From positions 2,220,953 to 2,271,203 of the forward strand of contig NC_014722.1 in the NCBI RefSeq assembly GCF_000198775.1: 50,251 bases of DNA, given 5' to 3'. Both the position numbers and the translations under genes were made by a program. Source of the DNA: Mycetohabitans rhizoxinica HKI 454 (lineage in GTDB: Bacteria > Pseudomonadota > Gammaproteobacteria > Burkholderiales > Burkholderiaceae). Shown here one piece after another: positions 10,910-20,117 of the stretch. The notes beneath the pieces were generated by a model that worked only from the letters and a program-made list of their open reading frames with translations, made no database searches and was not told where the DNA came from. Positions within the stretch are counted from its first letter, which is position 1. Every line of letters starts with the position of its first letter.

Positions 10910-11359
10910 GTGTGTGGGGTGATCGAACCGCTCGATGGCCACGCGACGCACTTCGTCAAACGCGGTATTGACGATCATTGCGACGACAGCAAACGCGCAT
11001 TCAAAGTCGCCGCTCTACTGCATGCGCCGCAACGCCGGTTTAAAGTCGCTTGCCGTCATGGCCACGGGTGGTGGGAATCACCGGCCTGCGCAATAGTATC
11101 GCCAATTTATCCGATCGAATCGCGACTCAACGGCCAAATCACGTTGGTCAGGCACGCGCGCTGGCGCACGATGTACACTGGCGCGCCGGTGCTCGACGAC
11201 GCATGGGCCACATTCGATTGTCGCATCGCGAACGTTACTCGACATGGCGCGCATAGCGTCATCGTCGCCGATGTATTCAATCTGCGGCTCGGCCCGGCGT
11301 CAATTGACGCCTTGGTGTACTTCCCTCGTCATTATCACGTCGTCGCCTCCTCATGCTGA
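10910..11359 (+). pseudogene. Decayed flavin-reductase-like gene
   Basis: The C-terminal part of this frame, from about 11170, resembles the FMN-binding flavin reductase (HpaC/DIM6-NTAB) domain end: a TGAPVLDDAWATFDCRI stretch, then HSVIVADV and ALVYFPRHYHVV, in the right order and spacing. The N-terminal half that should bind FMN is not recognisable and reads as noise. The frame then runs into the following SLOG gene with almost no spacer. I read it as an old, mutated remnant whose function is lost. A diverged functional protein is less likely. Confidence 0.5.
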
Positions 11360-11375
11360 CCAGACAATCGGTGTA

Positions 11376-11888
11376 ATGGGCTCGGGCACCGAGCCTTGGA
11401 CGGAACTGGCCGAGCCGCTCGGCCGATGGATCGCCGAAAACGGCTACAACCTGCTGACCGGCGGCGGCCAGGGCGTGATGCTCAGCGTCGCACGCGGCTT
11501 CTGCAGCGTCAGCCCACGCACGGGCCGCTCAATTGCAATCGTGCCCACACGCGCCGATCCGGTAGCCGGCTTCGTACCGCTGGACGGCTATCCGAATCGG
11601 TTTGTCGATCTGCCGATCATCACGCCACTGCCCCGTCATGACGCCGGGGTGCCGCCGAATCGCGCCAGTCGCAACCACGTCAACGTGCTGAGCAGCGACG
11701 TCATCGTCGCGTTGCCGGGCGGCCACGGCACCGCCGACGAAATCTCGTTGGCGCGACGCTGGCGCAAGCCGCTGGTATGCGTCGGCCCCGCCAGCGCCTT
11801 TGCACGGATCGGCTATACCGATGAGTGTGTATCCTGTGTGGACGGCGTCGCCCGCTTCATTGCCTCCGTACTCGCAGAACCAGCATAG
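11376..11888 (+). CDS. SLOG/LOG-type Rossmann-fold protein (TIGR00725-like), start uncertain
   Basis: About 170 residues with the nucleotide-binding pattern of the LYSINE DECARBOXYLASE-like/TIGR00725 group: MGSGTEP at the N-terminus, LLTGGGQGVM near 27, and the conserved LPGGHGTADEISLA near 113. Related proteins are cytokinin-nucleotide phosphoribohydrolases or molybdopterin carriers; no activity can be assigned here. In the family the first strand is 'IGVMGSG', so residues before this ATG belong to the fold. In the next frame, ATGCTGACCAGACA at 11353 would supply a natural MLTRQ start, so the gene may have a small frameshift at about 11366. It overlaps the riboflavin gene run between ribE and ribB. 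Confidence 0.6.
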   Translation: MGSGTEPWTELAEPLGRWIAENGYNLLTGGGQGVMLSVARGFCSVSPRTGRSIAIVPTRADPVAGFVPLDGYPNRFVDLPIITPLPRHDAGVPPNRASRNHVNVLSSDVIVALPGGHGTADEISLARRWRKPLVCVGPASAFARIGYTDECVSCVDGVARFIASVLAEPA

Positions 11889-11954
11889 AAATCGGCTCTT
11901 GACGCAGTGCTGACGTAAAATAGCGGTTTTCCTATCATGCCACCATCGCCCACC

Positions 11955-13106
11955 ATGACACTCGCTTCCACGCAAGAGATCATTGCCGAACTCAAGGCCG
12001 GCAGAATGGTCATCCTCGTCGACGAAGAAGATCGCGAGAACGAGGGCGACTTGGTGCTGGCCGCTGATTTCGTCACACCGGAAGCGATCAACTTCATGGC
12101 TCGCTATGGCCGCGGGCTGATCTGCCTGACGCTGACGCAGGAGCGCTGCCGCACATTGAACCTGCCGCTGATGACGCATCGCAATGGCACGCAATACGGC
12201 ACGGCGTTTACGGTCAGCATCGAGGCCGCGCAAGGCGTGACCACCGGCATCTGCGCTGCCGACCGCGCGCGCACGATCCAGGCGGCCGTCGCGCGCGATG
12301 CCCGAGCCGAGGATATCGTGCAGCCTGGACACGTGTTTCCGATCATGGCGCAGCCCGGTGGCGTGCTGGTGCGCGCCGGCCATACCGAGGCCGGTTGCGA
12401 TCTAACGGCGCTGGCCGGGCTCACGCCGGCATCGGTGATCTGCGAGGTGATCAAGGACGATGGCACGATGGCCCGCTTGCCCGACCTCGTCGAGTTCGCC
12501 GAGCAGCACGGGTTGAAGGTCGGCACGATCGCGGACCTGATCCAGTACCGCAGTCGCACCGAATCGATCATCGAACGCGTGGCGCAGCGCACGATGCATA
12601 CCGCGCACGGACCGTTCAATGCGGTGCTGTTCCACGACAAGCCGAGCGGCGCGCCGCATCTGGCACTAGTGCGCGGGCAACCCTCGCCTGAGGTCGAGAC
12701 CCTGGTGCGGGTACACGAGCCGCTGTCGATCCTCGACTTGATTGAAACGGGTGTCAGTACACACTCCTGGACATTGGATGCGGCGCTGCGCGAGATTGCT
12801 CGGCGGAAAACCGGCGTCGTAGTGTTGCTGAACGTGCACGAGTCTGGCGAGCGACTGCTGGATGTATTCGAGGCATTCGAGCGGCAGGATAAGGCAGCCG
12901 AACTCAAGCGCCGTCCAGTCGACTTCAAGACGTACGGCGTCGGCGCGCAGATCCTGCATGAGTTGCATGTCGGCAAAATGCGGGTCTTGTCGAATCCGCG
13001 CAGGATGGGCAGCATGTCGGGGTACGGCCTCGAGGTCACCGGTTTCGAGCCCATGCCGGCAGCAGCACACGGATTCGCGGGCAGCGGCCCGCGTTCGCAC
13101 GGATAG
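11955..13106 (+). CDS. ribB: 3,4-dihydroxy-2-butanone 4-phosphate synthase with non-catalytic GTP cyclohydrolase II-like domain (RibBX type)
   Basis: The N-terminal domain (about 1-205) makes dihydroxybutanone phosphate from ribulose 5-phosphate: [12 protein letters not shown] near 28-39 carries the acidic metal site, and [13 protein letters not shown] near 147 carries the second. The C-terminal ~170 residues align with GTP cyclohydrolase II by length and by pieces such as YGVGAQIL, but the zinc motif with three cysteines (ECLTGD...RCDCG) is replaced by [18 protein letters not shown], with no cysteines. This is the RibBX architecture described in proteobacteria, where GTP cyclohydrolase II comes from a separate ribA. 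ATG 11955 ([10 protein letters not shown]) is preferred; ATG 11937 is also possible. ribH follows after 84 bases. No FMN riboswitch is visible upstream. Confidence 0.9.
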   Translation: MTLASTQEIIAELKAGRMVILVDEEDRENEGDLVLAADFVTPEAINFMARYGRGLICLTLTQERCRTLNLPLMTHRNGTQYGTAFTVSIEAAQGVTTGICAADRARTIQAAVARDARAEDIVQPGHVFPIMAQPGGVLVRAGHTEAGCDLTALAGLTPASVICEVIKDDGTMARLPDLVEFAEQHGLKVGTIADLIQYRSRTESIIERVAQRTMHTAHGPFNAVLFHDKPSGAPHLALVRGQPSPEVETLVRVHEPLSILDLIETGVSTHSWTLDAALREIARRKTGVVVLLNVHESGERLLDVFEAFERQDKAAELKRRPVDFKTYGVGAQILHELHVGKMRVLSNPRRMGSMSGYGLEVTGFEPMPAAAHGFAGSGPRSHG

Positions 13107-13190
13107 GGCGACGCGCGCGGTATCTGCCTATTCTGGATCATGGCCCGGCGGCCGGCGTCCCGCCCCGCCCCACACATCAACGGAACATTC

Positions 13191-13709
13191 ATGGAAATCG
13201 GACAATATCAACCGAATCACGAGGGTGACGGACTGCGCATCGGCATCGTCCAATCCCGCTTCAACGAGCCGGTCTGCAACGGGCTGGTCGACGCCTGCGT
13301 CGAGGAACTCGAGCGCCTTGGCGTCGCGGGCGAGGACGTGCTGCTCGTCACGGTGCCCGGCGCACTGGAGATTGCGCTCGCACTGCAAAAGCTCGCCGAG
13401 AGCGGCCAGTTCGACGCGCTGATCGCGCTCGGCGCGGTGATTCGCGGCGAGACCTATCACTTCGAGCTGGTATCCAACGAAAGCGGCGCGGGCATCAGCC
13501 GGATTGCATTGGACTTCGGCGTGCCGATCGCCAACGCGGTGTTGACCACCGAAAACGACGAGCAGGCGATCGCGAGAATGACCGAGAAAGGCCGCGATGC
13601 GGCACGCGTTGCGGTGGAAATGGCAAACCTATCGTCCGCTCTCGACCAACTCGGTCAAGATGACGACGAGGACGAGGAAGACGAAGCAGCAGACGAGGAT
13701 CGAGCATGA
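13191..13709 (+). CDS. ribH: 6,7-dimethyl-8-ribityllumazine synthase
   Basis: Condenses 5-amino-6-ribitylaminouracil with dihydroxybutanone phosphate to give lumazine, the substrate of riboflavin synthase. In 172 residues: [11 protein letters not shown] near 17, [11 protein letters not shown] near 56, [12 protein letters not shown] near 84 with the catalytic histidine, and the C-terminal ENDEQAI. The extreme C-terminus is an acidic run of aspartate and glutamate ([14 protein letters not shown]), usual in Burkholderia. ATG 13191 (MEIGQYQP) matches relatives; the ATG at 13140 adds 17 proline/arginine-rich residues. Its TGA overlaps the nusB start (ATGA). Confidence 0.95.
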   Translation: MEIGQYQPNHEGDGLRIGIVQSRFNEPVCNGLVDACVEELERLGVAGEDVLLVTVPGALEIALALQKLAESGQFDALIALGAVIRGETYHFELVSNESGAGISRIALDFGVPIANAVLTTENDEQAIARMTEKGRDAARVAVEMANLSSALDQLGQDDDEDEEDEAADEDRA

Positions 13710-14141
13710 CAACGAGAAGTGCTCGCCGTCGCTCGCGCGAGTTGGCCACGCAAGGTTTGTATCAGTGGCTGCTGTCGGGCGCGGCGCCGGGCGAGATCGA
13801 CGCAGCCATGCGCGAGCAGCCCGGCTTCGACAAAGCGGATCGCGACCATTTCGATGCGCTGCTACATGGCGTGATCAAGCAGGCTGCGACGCTGACTGAA
13901 GCGCTCATGCCGTTCCTGGAATCGCCCGATCGACCAACTGTCACCGGTCGAACGGGCGGTGCTGCTCATTGCGGCATACGAATTCCAGCATCATTTCGAG
14001 ATCCCGTACCGGGTTGTGATCAACGAGGCCGTCGAGTTGGCTAAGACATTTGGCGGTGCCGACGGCTACAAGTATGTGAACGGCGTCCTCGACAAGCTCG
14101 CGGTGACCATGCGCGCCGACGAAGTCAAGGCTCGCGGTTGA
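13706..14141 (+). pseudogene. nusB: Transcription antitermination factor NusB, single-base frameshift
   Basis: NusB binds boxA RNA with S10 (NusE) in rRNA antitermination. The first frame gives residues 1-72 ([19 protein letters not shown], then [11 protein letters not shown]), the next frame from about 13922 gives the rest ([50 protein letters not shown]). At 13918-13923 the sequence reads GGAATC; removing one A restores L-D-R-P-I-D-Q-L and a 144-residue protein of normal length with no other defect. Everything else is conserved, so the break is either very recent or a sequencing error. ATG overlaps the ribH stop. Confidence 0.9.
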
Positions 14142-14173
14142 ATGCGCGCTGTCGCGTCCGCTAGGAATGCTGC

Positions 14174-15403
14174 ATGACCGACACTGATTCGATGCCGGAT
14201 CTGCTTGACACCGCCCGGGCCGGTCGGCTCGCTTCACGCATCGAGCGGATCGAGCCATTCCAGGTCATGGAATTCGTCAAGCAAGCCACCCGCCTCGAGC
14301 AGGCAGGCCATGACGTGATTCACATGAGCATCGGCGAGCCCGATTTCACGGCTCCACCGGCCGTCGCCGAAGCGGCAGCCTCGGCACTGCGCCGAGGCCT
14401 CACGCAGTACACGCCGGCGCTGGGCATCACGCCGTTACGCGAAGCCATTGCAATGCATTACCGGCGTATGTACAACGTCGATGTCGAACCGGCACGCATC
14501 GTCGTAACAGCCGGCGCCTCCGCGGCGTTGTTGCTCGCTTGCGCGGCGCTTGTCGATCGCGACGACGAGGTGCTAATGCCGGATCCGACCTATCCGTGCA
14601 ACCGTCACTTCGTCACCGCCTTCGAGGGCCGGGCGGTTCTAGTGCCGAGCGACGCGGCGCAGCGCTTTCAATTAAGCGCGGCGCACGTGCAGCAGCATTG
14701 GGGTGCGAACACACGCGGCGTGCTGCTCGCGTCGCCGTCGAACCCTACCGGCACATCGATCGACGCGAGCGAACTGCAACGCATTGTCGATACGGTCCGC
14801 GCCCACGACGGTTTCGCAATTGTCGACGAAATCTATCAGGGACTGACCTATGATGCGCCGCCCGTCTCGGCGCTGTCACTACACGGCGCACATGATCATG
14901 TCGTGACCGTAAACAGTTTTTCGAAGTACTTTAGCATGACGGGCTGGCGCCTGGGCTGGCTCGTGGTGCCGCTGCACTGGGTGCCGGCCTTCGAGAAGCT
15001 CGCGCAGAATCTATTCATCTGCGCGTCCGCGCTCGCGCAGCACGCGGCGCTCGCATGCTTCGAGCCCGCGTCACTCGAAATCTACGAGCAACGGCGGCTC
15101 GAGTTCAAGCGACGGCGCGACTTCCTGGTACCGGCGTTGCGCGAATTGGGTTTCGGCATACCGGTCCTGCCGGATGGCGCGTTTTACGTTTATGCGAACT
15201 GCCGCGGCATCGCGCACCCGGCTGCGTCGGACAGCGCGGCGCTCGCGTCCACGATGCTTCAAGAAGCGAAGGTCAGCATGGTGCCGGGCCTGGACTTCGG
15301 CGTGCAGGCGCCGCACGACTACCTGCGAATTTCATACGCGACGTCGTACGAGCGGCTACAACAGGCTATCGCACGGCTACACACCCTGTTTGGCGCGTCG
15401 TAA
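14174..15403 (+). CDS. Class I PLP-dependent aminotransferase (aspartate aminotransferase-like)
   Basis: A 409-residue fold-type I aminotransferase. HMSIGEPDFTAPP near 52 is the N-terminal substrate gate; TAGASAALLLA near 115 binds the PLP phosphate; SPSNPTGT near 190 has the conserved asparagine; the PLP lysine is in NSFSKYFSMTGWRLGW near 252; the substrate-carboxylate arginine is in YLRISYATS near the end. The group covers aspartate, alanine and aromatic aminotransferases, and the amino acid cannot be fixed from sequence. Upstream are ribH and nusB, a common arrangement in this group. It converges with the lytic transglycosylase gene. Confidence 0.9.
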   Translation: MTDTDSMPDLLDTARAGRLASRIERIEPFQVMEFVKQATRLEQAGHDVIHMSIGEPDFTAPPAVAEAAASALRRGLTQYTPALGITPLREAIAMHYRRMYNVDVEPARIVVTAGASAALLLACAALVDRDDEVLMPDPTYPCNRHFVTAFEGRAVLVPSDAAQRFQLSAAHVQQHWGANTRGVLLASPSNPTGTSIDASELQRIVDTVRAHDGFAIVDEIYQGLTYDAPPVSALSLHGAHDHVVTVNSFSKYFSMTGWRLGWLVVPLHWVPAFEKLAQNLFICASALAQHAALACFEPASLEIYEQRRLEFKRRRDFLVPALRELGFGIPVLPDGAFYVYANCRGIAHPAASDSAALASTMLQEAKVSMVPGLDFGVQAPHDYLRISYATSYERLQQAIARLHTLFGAS

Positions 15404-15457
15404 TTGGGCGCTGCCGCCGCCTCTTCCCCACCGGCTGTGCAGCGCGCCCGCCACCGA

Positions 15458-16624
15458 TCAAGCGCCAATATCGGCCAACTGCTCGGTATGTTTCGACACG
15501 GTACTGGCGCCAGCTTCATTCTGCGCATGCGTATCAGCGCCGACAAGCGCCTTTTGCGTGACCGCCGCAGGCTCAGCACCCAGCGTGACCGGCACTCGTT
15601 GCGTCGATGCATTGGTCTGCGGCGGCGTCGATGCGAGCATTGGCGCAGGCGATTGCGGGGCGTTAACTGGCACCCTGCGTCCGCGCGCAACATCCCGCAG
15701 TCGCGCGCGCTCGGCCAACACCTTCGCGCCATAGCCACCGTCGTTCGGCGATGTCGAGCCGACATAACGCCGCAAGCCGCCCGCTACAGAGCCGCCACGA
15801 GCAATACAGTCCTTGAGCACCAAGGCTCCGACCTTGATGTTGGCCAGCGGCTGCAGCGCGGCGCTCTGTCCCCCGAAGTAATCAAACTTGTCGGAATGAA
15901 CCCTGGACATCACCTGCATCAGGCCCTTGGCGCCGACACCACTTTCCGCATACGGGTTGAATCCTGATTCGATCGCCATCACCGCCAGCAAAAGCAGCGG
16001 GTCGAGCCCGACCTCACGGCCGGTGTTAAACGCCGCCTTGACCAACTGGCGGACCGGCTCCTGCGCGACGCGATAGCGCCGTGCAAGGTAAGCGGTAACC
16101 AGCGCTTGCTCATGCGCCGACACCAGCACGCGATCGTCCCGCGCATCGGGGGCAACACGCTCGGACGGGATGAGCCGGGCCAACGTACCGACCGACGGCA
16201 GTGTGCGCGGATCGAGCCCGTTGAGCGTGGCCGGACCCAGACCAGCCCTGCCGGGTAGGTCGTCATATCCCAGATCGAGCGTCGCCGCGAGGAACCCTTT
16301 GCCGCCGGGCGTAGCGGATACGGGCGTCATCCCCAGCGGGGCAGCGTCGCCCTCCGGTCTGGCGTGCGGCGCGAACGGCGGCAACGGTTGGCCAGACAGC
16401 AATCGCGCCGGGCCGTTATGCACCGCCTCCACAATCAACGGCATGACCTTCGCGGCCAAGGTGCCGCGCAGCGCCGGCTGCCACCACAATGCCAGGCTCG
16501 TGAGCACCGCCAGCGCGCCGACGAGGCTCAACAGCGTGGAAGAAAGCCGCGTGCCGCGGCGTAGCAGTTCGCGTACCGTTTGCACAACATCGCTCTTCGG
16601 TCGCCAACCTAACCAAGTATTCAT
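15458..16624 (-). CDS. Membrane-anchored lytic transglycosylase (SLT domain)
   Basis: Cleaves peptidoglycan glycan strands, forming 1,6-anhydromuramoyl ends. The 388-residue protein has a short cytoplasmic start, one membrane helix at about 30-50 (LLSLVGALAVLTSLALWW), a periplasmic linker, and an SLT domain at about 190-310. The catalytic glutamate is in AIESGFNPYAES, followed by GAKGLMQVM and, further on, a GGSVAGGLRRYVGS stretch. A tail of about 65 residues rich in A, P, Q and T ends the protein. GGGAG-like sequence about 10 bases before ATG 16624 fits the start. Not clearly one of the named MltA-G types. Confidence 0.86.
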   Translation of the reverse strand: MNTWLGWRPKSDVVQTVRELLRRGTRLSSTLLSLVGALAVLTSLALWWQPALRGTLAAKVMPLIVEAVHNGPARLLSGQPLPPFAPHARPEGDAAPLGMTPVSATPGGKGFLAATLDLGYDDLPGRAGLGPATLNGLDPRTLPSVGTLARLIPSERVAPDARDDRVLVSAHEQALVTAYLARRYRVAQEPVRQLVKAAFNTGREVGLDPLLLLAVMAIESGFNPYAESGVGAKGLMQVMSRVHSDKFDYFGGQSAALQPLANIKVGALVLKDCIARGGSVAGGLRRYVGSTSPNDGGYGAKVLAERARLRDVARGRRVPVNAPQSPAPMLASTPPQTNASTQRVPVTLGAEPAAVTQKALVGADTHAQNEAGASTVSKHTEQLADIGA

Positions 16625-17202
16625 ACTTCACAAGCTCCCAGGGTTCATGGCCGGTCGCGCCGTGCTTTGCAGCGACGACGACATCCGTGCGAGCACGCAA
16701 GCGCAGTCGCAGCCGATGTGCACGACAGGCCAAGGCGTCGCCTGCGTTGGTTAGCCGCGAGACGATGCCGGGAAGAGATGGCGAGGTGCCATCTGCGGAG
16801 ACGGGGGCGTCAGGATTCGTGACACACACTGCGCGCGCGTCAATCAAGCCGCGCGGGCCACCCGCACCAAAAAGCCGGCGTATTGGGCCAGCCGAGGTCA
16901 GTTTGCGCCGCCCTTAGCGAGTAGAGTCGGCGTGACGCGAAGCGCCAAACAGGATGGCGGACTACAAGGCGGTCCCACCACTGATAAAGTCGGATTCTAG
17001 CAGGGTTTTATAGAGCGTCAAAACTAAGGGTTCGAAAAGTCAATACCTTTAGTTATAAAGGAAACAGTCAATACGTGGAGATGAAGCATGCCGCGTGCCC
17101 CGGGCGGCAAGTGGTCCAATTTGCAACAAATGTGTCGCGCACGCACACAAGCTAAAATGTACCCCTTGTGCCCGGCATGGCCGGCAACGTTCGTATAGTG
17201 TG
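16625..17202. other. Divergent intergenic region, no gene seen
   Basis: Lies between the leftward transglycosylase and rightward ubiD. The 16770-16795 part can fold (GATGGC/GCCATC arms) and 16990-17085 is AT-rich, probably holding promoter elements. Frames in it are basic, repetitive-composition peptides without motifs. No riboswitch pattern was recognised. Confidence 0.5.
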
Positions 17203-18777
17203 ATGAAATACAAAGACCTGCGTGACTTTGCGAGCCGCCTCGAAGCATTGGGAGAACTGCGAAGGGTTCGCGCCGCTGTCTCGCCAGTGCTTGAAATGAC
17301 CGAGCTATGCGACCGCGTGCTCAATGCGGGCGGCCCCGCGCTGCTGTTCGAGAATCCGGCCGGGCACACGATGCCTGTGCTTGGCAACCTGTTTGGTACG
17401 ACACGTCGCGTCGCGCTCAGCATGGGCGTCGATGCCGAGGCTGACGACGCGGCCTTAACGTCGCTGCGCGATATCGGTCACCTATTGTCGTCGCTGAAGG
17501 AGCCGGAGCCGCCGAAGGGCCTGAAGGATGCGACACGGCTACTTTCGCTGGCCAAGGCCGTCTGGGACATGGCACCCCGCACGGTCAGCGCACCGCCTTG
17601 CCAGGAGATCGTGATTGAAGGTGGCGATGTCGACCTGGCGCGGCTGCCAATCCAAACCTGCTGGCCGCACGACGCAGCGCCGCTGATTACCTGGGGCCTC
17701 ACCGTCACGCGGGGGCCGAACAAGCCGCGTCAGAATCTGGGCATCTATCGGCAACAAGTGATCGGGCGCAACAAGCTGATCATGCGCTGGCTCGCCCATC
17801 GCGGCGGCGCGCTGGATTTTCGCGAATTTGCGCTAGCCCATCCTGGCCAGCCCTATCCAGTCGCCGTCGCGCTCGGCGCCGATCCGGCGACGATTCTCGG
17901 TGCCGTCACGCCGGTACCCGACACATTGTCCGAATATCAGTTCGCCGGCTTGCTGCGCAGCGGCAAAACCGAGCTGGCCCACTGCTTGACGCCCGGACTG
18001 GCGCATCTGCAAGTGCCAGCCCGCGCGGAAATCATCCTGGAGGGGTTCATCCATCCCGATGCAGGCGCAGCGCAAGACGTTCCGGCACAGCCGGGACCCG
18101 TGTCGCCGCGCGCTCGCGTGGCCGGACCGGCCGGCCGCTACGAACATGCACTGGAGGGCCCCTATGGCGACCACACCGGCTATTACAACGAGCAGGAGTG
18201 GTTTCCGGTGTTCACCGTCGAGCGCATCACGATGCGGCGCGGCGCGATCTACCATTCGACGTACACGGGCAAGCCGCCGGACGAACCGGCCGTGCTCGGC
18301 GTCGCGCTGAACGAGGTATTCGTGCCGCTGCTGCAAAAGCAGTTTCCGGAGATCACCGACTTCTATCTGCCGCCGGAAGGATGCAGTTACCGGATGGCCA
18401 TCGTGCAGATGAAGAAAAGCTATGCCGGCCACGCCAAACGCGTGATGTTCGGTGTCTGGAGCTTCTTGCGGCAATTCATGTATACGAAGTTCATTGTCGT
18501 GGTGGACGACGACGTGAATGTGCGCGACTGGAAAGAGGTGATTTGGGCCCTGACGACGCGTGTGGATCCGAGCCGCGACACGGTGCTGGTCGACAACACA
18601 CCAATCGACTATCTCGACTTTGCGTCGCCGGTGGCCGGACTCGGCTCCAAAATGGGCATCGATGCGACGAACAAGTGGCCCGGCGAGACTTCCCGCGAAT
18701 GGGGCCGGCCGATTGTGATGGACGCAGCGGTCAAGCGGCGTGTCGATGCGCTATGGACAGAGATCGGCCTGGGGTAA
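17203..18777 (+). CDS. ubiD: 4-hydroxy-3-polyprenylbenzoate decarboxylase UbiD
   Basis: Decarboxylates the prenylated ring in ubiquinone synthesis, using prenylated FMN made by UbiX. In 524 residues: [13 protein letters not shown] at the start, [18 protein letters not shown] near 145, the prFMN/metal-contacting [19 protein letters not shown] near 170-190, and [13 protein letters not shown] near 316 with the conserved acidic residues. A proline/alanine-rich insert of about 20 residues ([20 protein letters not shown]) sits just before that motif, in a loop. ATG 17203 gives the family N-terminus; the frame is open 36 codons upstream with no conservation. Confidence 0.94.
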   Translation: MKYKDLRDFASRLEALGELRRVRAAVSPVLEMTELCDRVLNAGGPALLFENPAGHTMPVLGNLFGTTRRVALSMGVDAEADDAALTSLRDIGHLLSSLKEPEPPKGLKDATRLLSLAKAVWDMAPRTVSAPPCQEIVIEGGDVDLARLPIQTCWPHDAAPLITWGLTVTRGPNKPRQNLGIYRQQVIGRNKLIMRWLAHRGGALDFREFALAHPGQPYPVAVALGADPATILGAVTPVPDTLSEYQFAGLLRSGKTELAHCLTPGLAHLQVPARAEIILEGFIHPDAGAAQDVPAQPGPVSPRARVAGPAGRYEHALEGPYGDHTGYYNEQEWFPVFTVERITMRRGAIYHSTYTGKPPDEPAVLGVALNEVFVPLLQKQFPEITDFYLPPEGCSYRMAIVQMKKSYAGHAKRVMFGVWSFLRQFMYTKFIVVVDDDVNVRDWKEVIWALTTRVDPSRDTVLVDNTPIDYLDFASPVAGLGSKMGIDATNKWPGETSREWGRPIVMDAAVKRRVDALWTEIGLG

Positions 18778-18843
18778 GGATGGCGCCAACGGGCATGCAC
18801 GCGGCAACCTGACATCATCACGACGGCGCAGGCCTGCCGCCCG

Positions 18844-19167
18844 CTACCAGCGCCGATAGTAACCGCCGGGCCAATGAGGATGGGGATACCACGGCCGGTA
18901 ATAGCCGCCATAGCCGCCCACCACAACCGCGGGCGGCGGCGCATAAGCTACTGGAGGCGGAGGTGCGTAGACGACCGGGGGTGGAGGTGCGTAGACCACC
19001 GGAGGCGGGAGCGGCGCATAGACGATCGGCGGCGGCGTATAGATTGGAGTAGCGTACACCGGAGCGGGAATTCCGATCCCCACGCCGATTGACACATGTG
19101 CTTGCGCGGCGCCCGCCCCCGCCCACAGCGTAGCGACACTGACTAGGATCGGGATGATCTTTTTCAC
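18844..19167 (-). CDS. Secreted proline-rich repeat protein (PXPV-type)
   Basis: A 107-residue exported protein of unknown job. GTG at 19167 is preceded by AGGAG (19174-19178) at six bases. Residues 1-23 form a signal peptide (basic KK, hydrophobic core, cleavage after AQA). The mature part starts HVSIGVGIGIPAP and then repeats a VYAPPPP unit about five times (PPPVVYAPPPPV), ending in a Gly/Tyr/Trp-rich tail (GGYGGYYRPWYPHPHWPGG). Such short PXPV-repeat proteins are widespread, poorly understood cell-envelope proteins in Burkholderia. It is transcribed alone, convergent to ubiD. Confidence 0.82.
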   Translation of the reverse strand: MKKIIPILVSVATLWAGAGAAQAHVSIGVGIGIPAPVYATPIYTPPPIVYAPLPPPVVYAPPPPVVYAPPPPVAYAPPPAVVVGGYGGYYRPWYPHPHWPGGYYRRW

Positions 19168-19459
19168 TACACTCTCCTGAACACAATGCCGTCTATTACG
19201 GCACCACCATTGCAATGTACCGAAAATTCGCGCGCACGGTCGGGCTCAATTGTTGCAAAATGCAATAAGGACGCAGGCGAGACAGGCAGTCAGTGGGGGT
19301 TACCGGCAGCCTCGCCATCATCGAATTCCGAGCGCGCGGCGGCTGACACGTGGAGCGAGCAGCACCTGGTCAACTCGCCATGCTCGCCACGCCACATTGG
19401 CTGACTAGGATGTCGCAAGTCGCTAAAGTTTATTTACAAAGTTACTGGATCACCCGGGC

Positions 19460-19483
19460 GCCCGTCGCCTACGGGCATTTTTC
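19460..19483 (+). terminator. Rho-independent terminator with no gene upstream on this strand
   Basis: GCCCGT (19460-19465), loop CGCCT, ACGGGC (19471-19476), then ATTTTTC. A compact, strong-looking hairpin with a T-run. The nearest upstream protein gene is on the other strand and starts at 19167, so the transcript that ends here would be a non-coding or very short one. Confidence 0.6.
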
Positions 19484-19695
19484 GTCGAGCTCAACTGGGG
19501 ACATTACATGCGCGTGACGCCCTAGGCCGTCCGACCAGCACGCGCTGTGACAAATCGTTTCGGGCCATCGTGTTGGGCACGCTGGTTGGCGGCTCGCTGC
19601 TCGCTCGACAGCTCAAGGAGCCGCGCTTGACGCGCGCAGTGATCAACGTGAAGGGGCGTGCCCATTACAAGAGCAACCTATCCCAAGCGAACATC

Positions 19696-19746
19696 CAACC
19701 GTTGGCCCGCCAGCCGTTGATCTGCCAGCCGTTGATCCACCAGCCG
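19696..19746. repeat. 15-bp tandem repeat, about 3.4 copies
   Basis: Units CAACCGTTGGCCCGC, CAGCCGTTGATCTGC, CAGCCGTTGATCCAC and a partial CAGCCG lie head to tail. In the rightward frame they encode a QPLxxQPLIxQP pattern. No known family is recognised. Confidence 0.7.
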
Positions 19747-19794
19747 AGGCTCGCCGCTTACCCGACGCCCGCCCGCTACTGGGTAGCCACACCA

Positions 19795-19956
19795 TCAGCC
19801 CACTTTTACATAAGCGAACTCGCGACTTACGTTCGGCGGCACATACAGGCCACCGATCCGCACGCGCGGCGTCAAGCGCATCCTTTGCTCCCACCACAAG
19901 CGGCGCTGGGTCGTATTGAGGAATCGTAGGTGTTTCCGATACGAAAAGAGGCTCAT
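19795..19956 (-). CDS. Possible small basic protein, 53 residues
   Basis: An ATG at 19956 has AGGAG (19966-19970) at nine bases and opens a 53-codon frame that starts MSLFSYRKHLRFLNTTQ and ends EFAYVKVG. It is rich in Arg, Lys, Leu and Trp with a WWEQRMRL segment. I recognise no family. The ribosome site and sensible composition support it; the short length and isolation make it uncertain. It could also be the intact 5' end of a decayed longer gene. Confidence 0.35.
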   Translation of the reverse strand: MSLFSYRKHLRFLNTTQRRLWWEQRMRLTPRVRIGGLYVPPNVSREFAYVKVG

Positions 19957-20117
19957 GGCGCAAATCTCCTGGTTAGGTATTCAAACGCCTTGCATTGCCA
20001 TATTCAACGCGCAAGCGGCAACCAAGGGCGCACCCAGTGCGTCGCTATAACGCTTGACGCGAAGCAATACATAACTGGTCTATCATGGACACCATTCTTG
20101 TTACATAAGCATGAACC

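Larger units (their letters stand above)
19216..20117. other. Gene-poor 0.9-kb stretch
   Basis: No conserved protein is recognised. It holds a clear orphan terminator (19460-19483), a 15-bp tandem repeat (19696-19746) and a short leftward ORF with a ribosome site (19795-19956), listed separately. A rightward frame of 119 codons from 19570 exists but has no motif and includes the repeat. Confidence 0.5.

Noticed and set aside
11889..11954. FMN riboswitch before ribB
   Set aside because: The spacer is only 66 bases and none of the conserved helices can be drawn; the same holds for the ribE-ribB gap further up.
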